NCBI GenBank assembly: GCA_014529385.2
Contig: CM043967.1
Span: 84,976,778-85,040,777 of the forward strand
Direction: 5' to 3'
DNA from: Adiantum capillus-veneris
Lineage: Eukaryota > Streptophyta > Polypodiopsida > Polypodiales > Pteridaceae
Length of the DNA: 64,000 nt
The position numbers and the translations under genes are program-made. Positions within the stretch are counted from its first letter, which is position 1; the number at the start of each line of letters is the position of its first letter. Under the pieces are notes generated by a model that made no database searches, was not told the DNA's origin, and saw only the letters and a list, made by a program, of their open reading frames with translations. This document shows positions 54,926 through 64,000 of this stretch, piece by piece.

Positions 54926-57894
54926 AGAGGAAGTGGACTAGAAGTGCTCCAAAATCCGAGACATGAAATCCCGAAGACGACGGGGTGGTCAATGCAATAG
55001 TGGTAGGAAAAATTGCATGTATGCCACCAAAATAGATTGCACTATTCTGTGTCTTACATGGAGCAGCCAGGTAGACAATTTCCAACTTCTGCAATTTAGA
55101 CCTCAGTTTATTCTCAACCCATTGCAAAAAATTTCCATTGTTAACCGACCAAGCCAACGGATAACCAAGATGTCTCACAATTTGATCAGGCTTTACTATC
55201 TCACCTGGTCATAACAGAGCATGCCAATCCATTTGATGCAACAGCAATAATTTAGGTTTTCAAAAATTCACTTGCAAACCTGCAGCGAACCAATAAATAT
55301 GCAATGCTTCCATTATACAACAAGCATCCTCAGGATGATTTCTAGTCCAGAACATGGAGTCATCCGCATACTCTTGTGTCACAAAATTATTATGAGCTAG
55401 CAGTTGCAGTTCATGTAGCCGACCAGATGCTATTAAGAAGTCAATCAGAGGATGTGTAGCAATAGCATACAACATAGCATTCAAAGGCATCCTTGCCTGA
55501 CCGATCGACCAAGATCCCATAACCGAGTCAGCTCACCGTCAAGAATTTCAGCAGATTGACTATTTTTTAAAAGAAAATAGATTACCTGGTGCATCCTGGG
55601 CCCAAAGCCCAAATCCGTCATGATCTGAGCAATGAAGTGCCAGTGGACAGTGTCAAATGCTTTCTCTATATCAATCTACATGATAAGCACATCTTGTCCA
55701 ATATATTTTGCGTACTCAATTCCAATAAAAGCATTGGCAATATTATCCATAATTTGCCTGCGAGGAATAAATCCATACTGAGCCCGATGTATGTCGGAAA
55801 ACAAATGGTTAGCAACACGAGTAGCTATCATTTTTTACAACAATTTGTAAACAACCAGCATAAGCATTATTAGTCGCCCATGTGAAAAGTATTCACACAA
55901 TGCTTGTTTAGGCAACAATTTCACCAGTCCTTCTTTCCACGATTGCGGCAAAGATTTCGTGGTCCATGCATGGTTTATCATGAAAAGAAGAGGCTTCTTA
56001 AGGGATTCCCAAAAGAGAAGGAAAATTTCCACCGTAAGCGCGTCCCATCCAAGCGTTTTCCAGCGAGACCAAGATGCAACAAATTGTTGTGCAATTCATC
56101 TTCAGTAAAACTCGCCTCAAGGATATCTACATCATTCATTGTCAATATAGGATGTACATACGACAACATTAACTGTCTGGCTTGCAAAACCTCAGTCAAG
56201 GAGGCTTCAGGCTTAGCAAAAACACGTTGAACATGATCCACCATTGAGTCCGCCAATTGACCTTTCTTGGTCGTCCATTGCCCAGTTTCATCTTTAACCC
56301 TTTTGATAGAGGCAGAAGTCCTCAAATGATGCAAATGCTTAAAGAATTGTTTCGATGAACAACCTTTATCCATAAAAGCGTATTGCCTAGATCTAATTTT
56401 CCATTTTCAAGTTTTCTCTTATCATTACGCATCAACGAGGTTTCAGCTATGCATAATTCCTCTTGTTCTGAGCCAGTAAGCCTTCTAGTATCTGCAAGAC
56501 TTGCCAAGGCGTGACTGGTCACCTTATCTTCCTGCACTTTATTTCTCAACCCATTTTCATCTTTAACCCTTTTGATAGAGGCAAAAGTCCTTGAATGATG
56601 CAAATGCTTGAAGAATTGTTTCAATGAACAACCTTTATCTATTAAAGCGCATTGCCTAGATGTAATTTTCCATTTTTCAAGTTTTCTCTTATCATTACGC
56701 ATCAATGAGGTTTTGACTATGCATAATTCCTTTTGTTCTGAGCTAGTAACCCTTCTAGTATCTGCAAGACTTCCCAAGGCGTGACAGATCGCCTTATCTT
56801 CTTGCACTTTATTTCTCAACTGGTACATGTACCACAAACCATAATCCTTTATGACTGCCTGGATATGCATGACAAAGCGATACCAGGCCACATCCACATC
56901 AATAAACATCTAAGAGACAAGTGGAGGAATTACTGCTTCAATTGAAGTTCAAAATGTTGTATGTGAAAGATACGCCTCATTAATATGCAACAACCGCTTA
57001 CAAAGGAGTGAGGAGTCTATATCTATTGCCTCAAAATAGACCCAGAGCCAAAGAGAAAAATGAGCAGATAAGGTAAAAGAATGATTAATCCTCATATCAC
57101 AAGCAAACATATATTGCAAAGTACCCAATACATACCAACGATCCAAACATGCTCTATATCCAAAGTGAGCATTATGAGTAAATGTATAACCCCGCTCTGA
57201 AGAGTGCGTGTTGGTCCATAGATCCAAGACACCGGTATTACTGATCGTGGCATCCCAAGAAGAGCATTCAGAGCTCAACATAAACAAATGACCCATTGTG
57301 TTGTCCGTGTTTGCGGGTGCATTATTAAAATCCCCACCCCAAAAAGCATGCAACGTTAGGGATATTTGACCAACTCTTGCCAAAGACGACTTCATTGTGC
57401 TGAGGCAGTATAAGCATAAATACCAGCAAATTCCAGAATATTTCCTTGGACAAGACATTGAACTACCATCCAACGCCCTGCCGGATCATTATGGGCTAAA
57501 ACCGGCTGCAGTTCATGACGCACCATCATCAAAACACCCGAGAAAGAACCAGTACCAACATAAGCAATCCAAAATCCCACATAGTATGAAGATTGACCTA
57601 CAAAATCATGCTGATTATGCTCATGTCACACCACTATATCTGCTTTAATTGTATGTACATAATGCCAAATTAACTTCCACTTGTTGTGGTTGCACAAACC
57701 GCGCACATTATACGTAAAGCATCTAAGAGGACAATGCACCTGTACAGTATTTACAAGAGAAGCATGAGGCACTATCATCAAGTGGTATAATGAAGCGGAC
57801 TCCATATGTGTTCCTTGGTGAGGATTCCGATGCAAAGGCAACGACCCAGATGTCGGTCCAAAAAGAGCATCTTTATATGAGTGTACTACCATGC
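54926..57894 (-). pseudogene. LINE-2 ORF2 (endonuclease and reverse transcriptase)
   Basis: Apurinic-type endonuclease: RCFTYNVRGLCNHNKWKLIW (about 57760-57680), VGFWIAYVGTGSFSGVLMMV and AGIYAY (57580-57400), GGDFNNAPANTDNT, RACLDRWYV and INHSFTLSAHFS (57350-57040; SDH-type box altered). Linker FKHLHH segments follow at 56909-56322, duplicated. Reverse transcriptase: KSLPQSWKEGLVKLLPK (55960), DGFHWQ-like and RARYGFIPR-like words near 55780, ARMPLNAMLYAIATHPL, catalytic YADDSMFW (about 55360) and RHLGYPLAW (55170). At least six frame changes. It would nick DNA and copy LINE RNA if intact. Confidence 0.8.
56286..56823 (-). repeat. 269-bp tandem duplication in LINE-2
   Basis: Copies 56286-56554 and 56555-56823 are about 93% alike by eye. 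They cover the segment between endonuclease and reverse transcriptase (RNKVQEDK … FKHLHH). The period of 269 is not a multiple of three, so the duplication itself shifts the frame. Confidence 0.9.
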
Positions 57895-58625
57895 CTATGT
57901 TTCAACGAGTGACTTATGATCATATGATGTAAATGTGGAAGATCCACCACTTCTCGCATTCAAAGCAGGTACATGATTTCTTGAAACAGGCGAAAGACGG
58001 GGCTTAAGTGGCTTCTTTGGAGTTTGCCAACCATCAGTAGAAACTATCATTTTAGCTTTACCCTTGGTATCTATCTTTGCAGTGGGATGCACATTAGACA
58101 TGCTTTGATTTTGATCTTTCCCTTGTTTGGCCTGACATGCTTCCATTAGCATCCCCCATCTTTGGTCTCGCAAATGAAGAGGCGGAGGAGGCAACATGGG
58201 TTCCAGATGCCAGAACAACAGAAGGCGGAAGTTTCAGTAAAGATTCCTGGTATTCAGACTGCATATGGCCAAATTTTTCACAAGTGAAACATGCACCAAA
58301 ATACACTCTTCGGACAGCTTGTCTTTTCAATAGGAAATCAACCCATTGACCTACATCCTGTGCCGAGGACATCTTGCCAGGGAAGAACAAAATGACCGCA
58401 TTCAACACATATTGTGCTACCGGATCCGTAAGCTGTTGAATCGGAATAACCACTTCTGTAGCTGGCTGCTGACCTTCCCAAGCATTCCGAGCATCAACAA
58501 AATCCTCCGACAAACACTCTTTTGATGATATTTGTAACATCCATCGTGGAAAGATCCACCTGTTTCCTACGCTTCTATACAGCTTCTTCTGCCATATCTA
58601 ATCAACACTTCACTTTCTAGAGCAC
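57895..58625 (-). pseudogene. LINE-2 ORF1 (zinc-knuckle RNA-binding protein)
   Basis: Coding from about 58600 (RKQVDLSTMDVTNI) through the 148-codon stretch 58540-58094 (NAWEGQQPATEVVIPIQQLT, QYVLNAVILFFPGKMSSAQD, RRVYFGACFTCEKFGHMQSE) and then in another frame to 57895. The CFTCEKFGHMQSEYQ segment is a CCHC-like knuckle with the final Cys replaced. A Ser/Ala/Pro-rich tail follows. This is the ORF1/gag-like protein of plant L1 elements, which binds the LINE RNA. Frame breaks disable it. Confidence 0.65.
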
Positions 58626-58769
58626 ACTCTGGACTAACACCCACTCAATATATTTATATACTTTTTTTTTAAAAGCTTTCTTAGCTAGGACTGTGTTGAA
58701 CACACCGACAAAAAGAGCCTCTTGTTAAAGAAAATACACGCACACCCACTGTCAGGCACATCCACGACA

Positions 58770-59000
58770 CTAAGTGACACATAACATTAAAGAGGGGGAG
58801 GTAAGCGGATCGACGACGCGGAAGTGGATGCAGGGAGCCCGAGGCAGATTAAACCCGGACGCGCGACAAGTCAACGCGAAAAGGAACCCGGGCGGCGACT
58901 CGATTTGAACCAGAGCCTCGTCGCTCAGATTGTGACGCATGGGGTAACCATCCCACCCGCGCGCACATGTTGTACCCATTGCTCGGGTTTTTGGGGTTTT
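58770..59000 (-). other. tRNA-like segment, possible SINE head
   Basis: On - the stretch reads TGGGATGGTTACCCC (A-box-like, near 58955-58941) and GGTTCAAATCG (B-box-like, 58911-58901) about 30 bases apart. The spacing and boxes are compatible with an RNA polymerase III promoter of a tRNA-derived SINE. No tail or target duplication was identified, and the acceptor stem does not pair well. Confidence 0.35.
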
Positions 59001-59634
59001 ATTATTAAAACATAGGCGCTGCTCGGATTTAATCCGTGGTCGGGTTTAGTTTGTGGTCGGGTTTAGTTTTTTAAGTGTCGATCTACGGTTGCAACCTCTC
59101 CGATTTTCGTGCGCGCACTTTTCTGCCCTCGATCCCCTTACCCCCCCTCTTTAATACTATGTGTTATTTAGTCCTGAGGCACTCACATGAGAATCTGACA
59201 GAAGAGCCACGTGCAGGTGAAAATCATCTTCAACTATCGGCGCGTTGAAGAAGGCCTGCGCAATGTAGGAGTTGCGCAAGGCAAGGTGGCGCGACAATCG
59301 AATGGCAGAAGGATTCACTTTCACTACCCTGTACAAAATCCCTGCAATGACGCTCTGTACTTAGAACACCTTCAGGTCCGCATACATGTAGGGCTACCCA
59401 ACATGCTTCAGCAGCAAGAGGTGTCAAGGCGGAATAGTTTGGTGCAGATGCTGTCACACAAACTAAGCAGTCGCAGACAAACCTAGCCTGTCAGATGACC
59501 GCTGAAGCGCGCAGGAGCAGAGTCGCATACGCCAGGCAGGGGGCTCGCGCAGATGCTGGAGTGCGCAGGCAGGAATGCGCAGGCCAGCAGAGGGCTCTCG
59601 CCGTGCCTCAGACGTACACACGCACGCACACTAC

Positions 59635-59669
<35 letters not shown>

Positions 59670-59925
59670 CTCGCTTCCTGTAGCTCGGCAGAAAAGTCAA
59701 CGCTTCTTCTTTCTTTGCCCCTATGATGTAGCGCTGCAGAGAACAAACGTTGCTTTTCTTTTTAATGCTATTTTATAAGCTCACCTTAGCACCAATGCTT
59801 TGATTTGAGATAGCGCTACTGTAAACTGTTTTATGCCTTAGGGCGTCGACTACTCCCTTTCTCAGCTTTCTCTGCTAAAGCTCCAATCCTTAGGCCTACT
59901 TAAATCTTGTGCATGCGCATCGAGA
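59001..59925. other. Unrecognised sequence with a CT microsatellite
   Basis: A (CT)n tract lies at 59637-59667. Open frames here lack motifs. Confidence 0.4.
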
Positions 59926-60230
59926 GTGAAACTCAAAACCGAAGCTCTAATACCACTTGTGATTGCACCGAGAGGTGCATGCGGAGTGCGAGTGAGTGAA
60001 AGTGCGAGTGGAGATGAGTACATTTGAGGATTGGAAACAACAAATGTCATCTTTGAGAATTGAATGGTTTACCATTTGGTTGTATCTCTATTTTGGAGGC
60101 GTTTTGTATTGGTTTTCATATGTAATCCTTCTTGACTATGCTCCTTCTCTCTCCATGTCTTCTTGTATCCGATGCAGGCTAATGAGTTTAACGAGCTCAT
60201 TTGAAAAATCAACATCTGTAATAGATGCAA
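59926..60230 (-). mobile_element. Possible copia LTR with primer site
   Basis: On - the sequence …GGTGCAATCA is followed by CAAG and TGGTATTAGAGC, one base different from the copia primer site. This suggests the 3' edge of a 5' LTR at about 59958. No coding region or second LTR was found, and the outer edge (before 60232) is a guess. Confidence 0.35.
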
Positions 60231-60231
60231 G

Positions 60232-60447
60232 CCGTGTTTGGGAAAAATGTGTCTCAGCTTACAATCGTGCGGCTTTAAGGCTAAAAAATGCTAGCTGAGC
60301 AGGAGAGGATAAGGAAAATTTCCACTCAAATTTTGAGAAAATTAGTGTCAAAAAGAGTAAATTTTAGCTCAAATTTCAAATTGCACTATTGCAGAAATGG
60401 TGAACGGGATTTATGTGTGGTTAGAAAAATGATTTGCTATAACACAA
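60232..60447 (+). mobile_element. hAT-like MITE, distant copy
   Basis: 216 bp. Starts CCGTGTTTGGGAAAAATGTG, then TCTCAGCTTACAATCGTGCG as in the 24-25 kb copies. The right end is GAAAAATGATTTGCTATAAC then ACA. Flanked by the 8-bp repeat GATGCAAG (60224-60231, 60448-60455). Diverged internally but the same length as the other copies. Confidence 0.75.
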
Positions 60448-60455
60448 GATGCAAG

Positions 60456-62417
60456 CATTCTTTATGTGGAATATATTTTGTTTTTTTTTTCATCTAAACT
60501 CCTCTATAAGTGTAACACCATGTAACACTATGATAATGTCGTCGTTAACAAGGGGATTTATCTTGCTACCACTTGCTTACCATGTGCATCTTGGATACGC
60601 AAACCTTCACAATCAACTCTAACCTACACTGTAAATACTACTTGTTTGAACCAATTTTTCATGATGCCAAGAGCTTGACTTACATTAGCCGAGTATTCAC
60701 TTTGCTACCTTCCAAAAATCGACATTTTATTGGGCGCAAAAATGCATAGCTTCTAGATAGGCGACATTTTCCAAAGTCTGTAATTTTGAAACAATTCCCC
60801 ATCAATATCTCGACTTGTATGCCATACCCTAAATTTCCGGTACACTGCCGCATTTCAACAAGCATAGCGTTCATCATAACAAATGGCCTCTCTACGCGCT
60901 AAAATTGACTTCAATTCTTGTATTTCTACGTCTCCTCTTATCATGCACGCAGTTGTACGCTAATGAACCCTCTAAGATTCTCTTCTACCACTCGCATTTG
61001 CTTTCTTTGTGTCATGTGACTGCTGTTGTTATTGATCCATATGCTAGGTACCACCACCATAAGTTCAACCCTTATCACATAAAACAAATGAGTTGATTAA
61101 CTTGCATGGTTTTGTTGTCAAATTTTAAAGATTTGAATGTTTTATGATGGAATAACAGAGAAAATGGCTCCTCAAATGAGTCATTTTGTCAAAACTTTTT
61201 GAATGCACATTATGTACGCGACTTCCAAATATTGCACCCCTCAAGCGACTACTTGAACCTTTGTCCTTTTTGGTTCTAATGATTGATTTCTTTCACCTCC
61301 CATGAGTTGAATGCCACTATTATTGACAAGGTCTCTCCATTCTATCCTTCACTACGATGCCAATAGCTATTTTCCTTCAATAGATCGGTCCTACTTAACC
61401 TCCAAGCATGCAAAATATCCTTGTCCAGATTCTCGATTCATTAATCTTCTCATCACCAAACATGTTTGCACATAATCAAAATTTTAAATAATGCTGTGTA
61501 GAAGGGCATTGTCAAGATTTTCCATGCCTAATCTTTTCAAAAAAGCTTAGATAAGATGTTATTGCTTCAGTCATGTGCCACTTATAAGCTACCTTTCTTT
61601 ACTGTAGTCAAAACCTCCTACATTGCCTGTTGTCCCACCATCAAATTGAATATGCATGCCCTGCTTATTCCAGGCTTTAAAAATGGCAAAGCTCGCCGAA
61701 GGGCGCCATCATAGGTCAAGCACCCAAAGAGTTCAATTATATCTTAATGGAATTTTTGGACTCAAGAGTACTTTCTTTCAGTGGTCCACCTTAAAGACTG
61801 AAACTATGAGAAAGACAAGCTCACACCACTTGAACAAGAGAAACCACTAGATAGGTAGCAAGAAGTAACTATACGATACATGTAAGAATGTGGACAAGGT
61901 TTCTTTGCGTGCAAAGAACGAGCTTGAAAGCTCAACCGGATACTTCACTAATCACTTGCACACGAATACTTCACTAATCACTTGCACACCGCAACCGTTT
62001 AAGTATTCCTAGTTCCCATTTGTTGACGGTTGCATAGATATACACTATCATGTTTGGAATTGCACATATTGCCACAAGAGGGTGCGGTGGAATAGTAGAG
62101 GCTCCCTACAGGCTCACATAATTGAGAAGATTGGTTCCCACACTATCTGTGGCACATAGCCTTCCATAACTAATACTATGGGATCCCCCCCTAGAAAACC
62201 AGAGAGATTTTATTAACACGTTATGGAGGCCGAACTTGGCCTATGAGACAAATCAGTACACTTGTGGTACCTCATCCTGAATAACTTAAAACTAAAGAGG
62301 CTTGCAAGATAGAGGCAAATGCAGCCATTGTAGATGCTTCTTCGAATGCAAGTTCGTCTAAGGGGTATCTCCTCTCTCATCCTAAACAAGAAAGGAAACA
62401 AGCATAATGACTAAATG

Positions 62418-62420
<3 letters not shown>
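60456..62420. other. Unrecognised sequence
   Basis: No gene is supported. A 26-bp direct repeat ('gaatacttcactaatcactt' plus 'gcacac') occurs twice in tandem at about 61938-61989. Confidence 0.4.

Positions 62421-62466
<46 letters not shown>
62421..62466. repeat. (GA)n microsatellite
   Basis: GA run of about 46 bases, about 350 bases downstream of the carboxylase stop codon. Confidence 0.97.
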
Positions 62467-62469
<3 letters not shown>

Positions 62470-62817
62470 TTTTCAATGTCCTAGGAACATTCTTGAGATA
62501 CTGCAACGAGCCAAGAGACCATTAATTAATTGTAAAATAGCTGTCACATTTTGTCCACTTCCAGCAAATATGCACAAATTATCTTTTAGAGTGTCACTTT
62601 GTAGAATATGAACTACAATAACCCTTGCTCACTAACCTCTATCATCCATAGCGAGGAGGAGGCTCTTTAGGCAATGCATGGGCTACATGAACACAAGTAG
62701 TGCAGGAGGTTAGCAGGGTGTTAATGAAAGCTCCGGGCGTTGCGAGCAGGAGTTTTATGTCAACGCAAGCCAAGGCAAACACAGAAATGAGTAACCCAAA
62801 AAACCTCACTCCCTTCT
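62467..62817 (-). other. Probable 3' flank/UTR of the carboxylase gene
   Basis: Directly downstream of the stop codon on -. No polyadenylation site was identified with confidence. Confidence 0.4.
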
Positions 62818-63642
62818 TCAGCCTGTGTTTCTCATTCCAGCAGAAATGCCATTGATTGTGATCAATAAAGCATCCCTCAACTTGGGATTGTTCTCATCTT
62901 GCCGCAACCGGTGTAGAATCTCCACCTGCAGCATGCTGAGTGGGTTCAAGTAGGGCAGTCTACTCTCTATCAGTCGCTTGAGCGTCTTGTTGTTTTCCGA
63001 CAGCTTCTGATGCCCACTTATCAGCAGCACAAACTTCTCCGTGACATGAAACGCTTCCCTCAGTTCCGCGCCTATGGATCGTCGCTCAGGCGCAACCAAA
63101 ACCTCATCATAATGCTTTGCTATGGGTAGATCTGCCTTTGCAAGAACCATCTCAATGAGGTCGATAGTCGATTGAAAGAATGGCCACTCCCTGTACATGG
63201 CCTGTAGCTCTTCCAAATACCCCTTACTGCAAGCCGCCTCAAGACCCGCACCCACTCCAAGCCACGAAGGCAACACAAACCTCGTCTGTGTCCAAGCAAA
63301 AATCCAAGGAATTGCACGCAACGAATTGATGCCCCCTGTTGTCCTCCTGCGAGTGGGGCGGCTCCCTATATTCAAATTTCCTAGCTCTGCTTCCGGTGTA
63401 CCCTCATGATAGTACTGCAAAAACTGCTCATTCTCGTAGACAAAACTGCGGTATTGACTGCAGCTGATTCCAGATATTTCCTCCATAACGTTGCGCCAAT
63501 TGGATGAGCGTGGGGGAACAGGCGGGTGGAGCGTGGCAAGAAGAACAGCGGTCGTGTAGACCTCCAGCTGCCGAACTGCGATCTGAGAAAGACCAAACTT
63601 AGCTTGCACCATCTCGCCTTGCTCTGTGACTCTTAGAGTTCC
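62818..63642 (-). CDS. Phosphoenolpyruvate carboxylase, bacterial type, last exon
   Basis: The last 274 codons of phosphoenolpyruvate carboxylase, which adds bicarbonate to phosphoenolpyruvate to give oxaloacetate (anaplerotic carbon feed to the citric acid cycle; cytosolic or organelle-associated in plants). The exon starts after an AG splice acceptor (TACAG at 63647-63643) with GTLRVTEQGEMVQAKFGLSQ. It then has IGSRPTRRRTTGG (the SRP(S/T)RR substrate-loop region), SLRAIPWIFAWTQTRFVLPS, WLGVGAGLEAA, IEMVLAKADLPIAKHYDE, SRLPYLNPLSMLQVEILHRL and the C-terminal ISAGMRNTG. The R-NTG ending, instead of QNTG, and the FVLPSWLGVGAGL wording mark the bacterial-type class (AtPPC4-like), whose members bind plant-type subunits in hetero-octamers and lack the N-terminal Ser phosphosite. 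No stop or frameshift is seen. The intron extends to at least 64000; all upstream exons are outside the window. Confidence 0.93.
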   Translation of the reverse strand, partial: GTLRVTEQGEMVQAKFGLSQIAVRQLEVYTTAVLLATLHPPVPPRSSNWRNVMEEISGISCSQYRSFVYENEQFLQYYHEGTPEAELGNLNIGSRPTRRRTTGGINSLRAIPWIFAWTQTRFVLPSWLGVGAGLEAACSKGYLEELQAMYREWPFFQSTIDLIEMVLAKADLPIAKHYDEVLVAPERRSIGAELREAFHVTEKFVLLISGHQKLSENNKTLKRLIESRLPYLNPLSMLQVEILHRLRQDENNPKLRDALLITINGISAGMRNTG

Positions 63643-63767
63643 CTGTACTCACAAACATGGATCGATTGTCAGGTCATAAAGAGCAGAAATTCAAGGAAAG
63701 AGAGAGTACAAAAAGTTGCAGAGATGCTGACTAAAATGAAGTAAAGCAAATGGAAGTCATGAAACGT

Positions 63768-63809
<42 letters not shown>

Positions 63810-64000
63810 CAATCCTCCATGGACAGACATGCATGCATCCTCTACCCCATAATAGGGCTTCCTAAGGAGAATGAAGAATAAATATTACAAAGAAGAACAA
63901 GCAAGCACTACAGCTAACACAAAATATCTGGATCTTTTACCCATCCTGCGACAAGAATCATTCCAATGTTTAAGATTTGAAACACACCAAGCTTGTATTT
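63643..64000 (-). other. Carboxylase intron (partial)
   Basis: No carboxylase motif is visible here on -, so it reads as intron. It contains a (GA)n tract at 63770-63806. Confidence 0.65.

Larger units (their letters stand above)
54926..58625 (-). mobile_element. LINE-2 element, 3' end missing
   Basis: L1-like LINE of the same family as LINE-1 (shared MDKGC..KQFFKHLHH and EDELHNNLLHLG-type words), read right to left: ORF1 with zinc knuckle, endonuclease, reverse transcriptase. It ends abruptly at 54926 at the outer edge of copia C, at a point equal to about 34790 in LINE-1, so the thumb/zf-RVT part and 3' tail are absent. The missing part was not found on the other side of the copia pair. 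Confidence 0.88.

Overview
The window is nuclear DNA of a land plant with a large, repeat-rich genome. The evidence is a bacterial-type phosphoenolpyruvate carboxylase (a plant/green-algal gene type) at the right edge, plant-type Ty1/copia and Ty3/gypsy LTR retrotransposons, L1-like LINEs, hAT-like and Tourist-like MITEs, and a decayed pentatricopeptide-repeat (PPR) gene. The wording of the PPR remnant (NALVDMYAKCG / RNVVSW / GYAQ cycles) and the long GA/CT microsatellites would suit a fern or another seed-free vascular plant. That is an inference; the sequence alone does not fix the species. I saw no bacterial genes, operons or CRISPR arrays.

Layout. 0-12 kb: microsatellites, two Ty3/gypsy remnants (gag on + at 1.3-3.2 kb; LTR, primer site and gag on - at 7.1-4.3 kb), two related LTR fragments (4.08 and 9.50 kb), and a poorly understood 8-11.2 kb block with broken coding remnants and arrays of a TTTGGTACT motif in both orientations. 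11.9-13.8 kb: a compact non-autonomous LTR element with recognisable LTRs, PBS and PPT. 15.9-16.9 and 22.7 kb: three copies of a palindromic Tourist-like MITE, one of them nested in a hAT-like MITE. 18.0-20.2 kb: PPR pseudogene on -. 23.6-24.1 kb: an inverted-repeat element with internal palindromes and a tRNA-like patch. 24.2-25.6 kb: four hAT-like MITE copies. 25.6-26.1 kb: tandem microsatellite-bearing units. 27.6-29 kb: LINE 5' part with a coiled-coil ORF1. 29.7-32.8 kb: a decayed multi-segment, transposase-like gene of a family I cannot name. 33.3-58.6 kb: a nest of retrotransposons. 58.7-62.8 kb: small repeats and unrecognised DNA. 62.8-63.6 kb: last coding exon of the carboxylase gene on -.

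The nest. LINE-1 (+) is split by full-length copia element A (34934-40559, 5-bp target duplication GTTAC). Next to it lie two same-family copia arms, D (-, 41978-45436) and C (+, 45437-54925), joined head to head with both 5' LTRs missing. Copia element B (-, 47224-52298, target duplication CACCC) is inserted in C. LINE-2 (-, 54926-58625), of the same family as LINE-1, abuts the outer end of C. Every retrotransposon reading frame here carries stops or frameshifts, so the elements look immobile on their own proteins.

The only sequence that looks like an intact host gene is the phosphoenolpyruvate carboxylase exon. Its upstream exons lie beyond position 64000.
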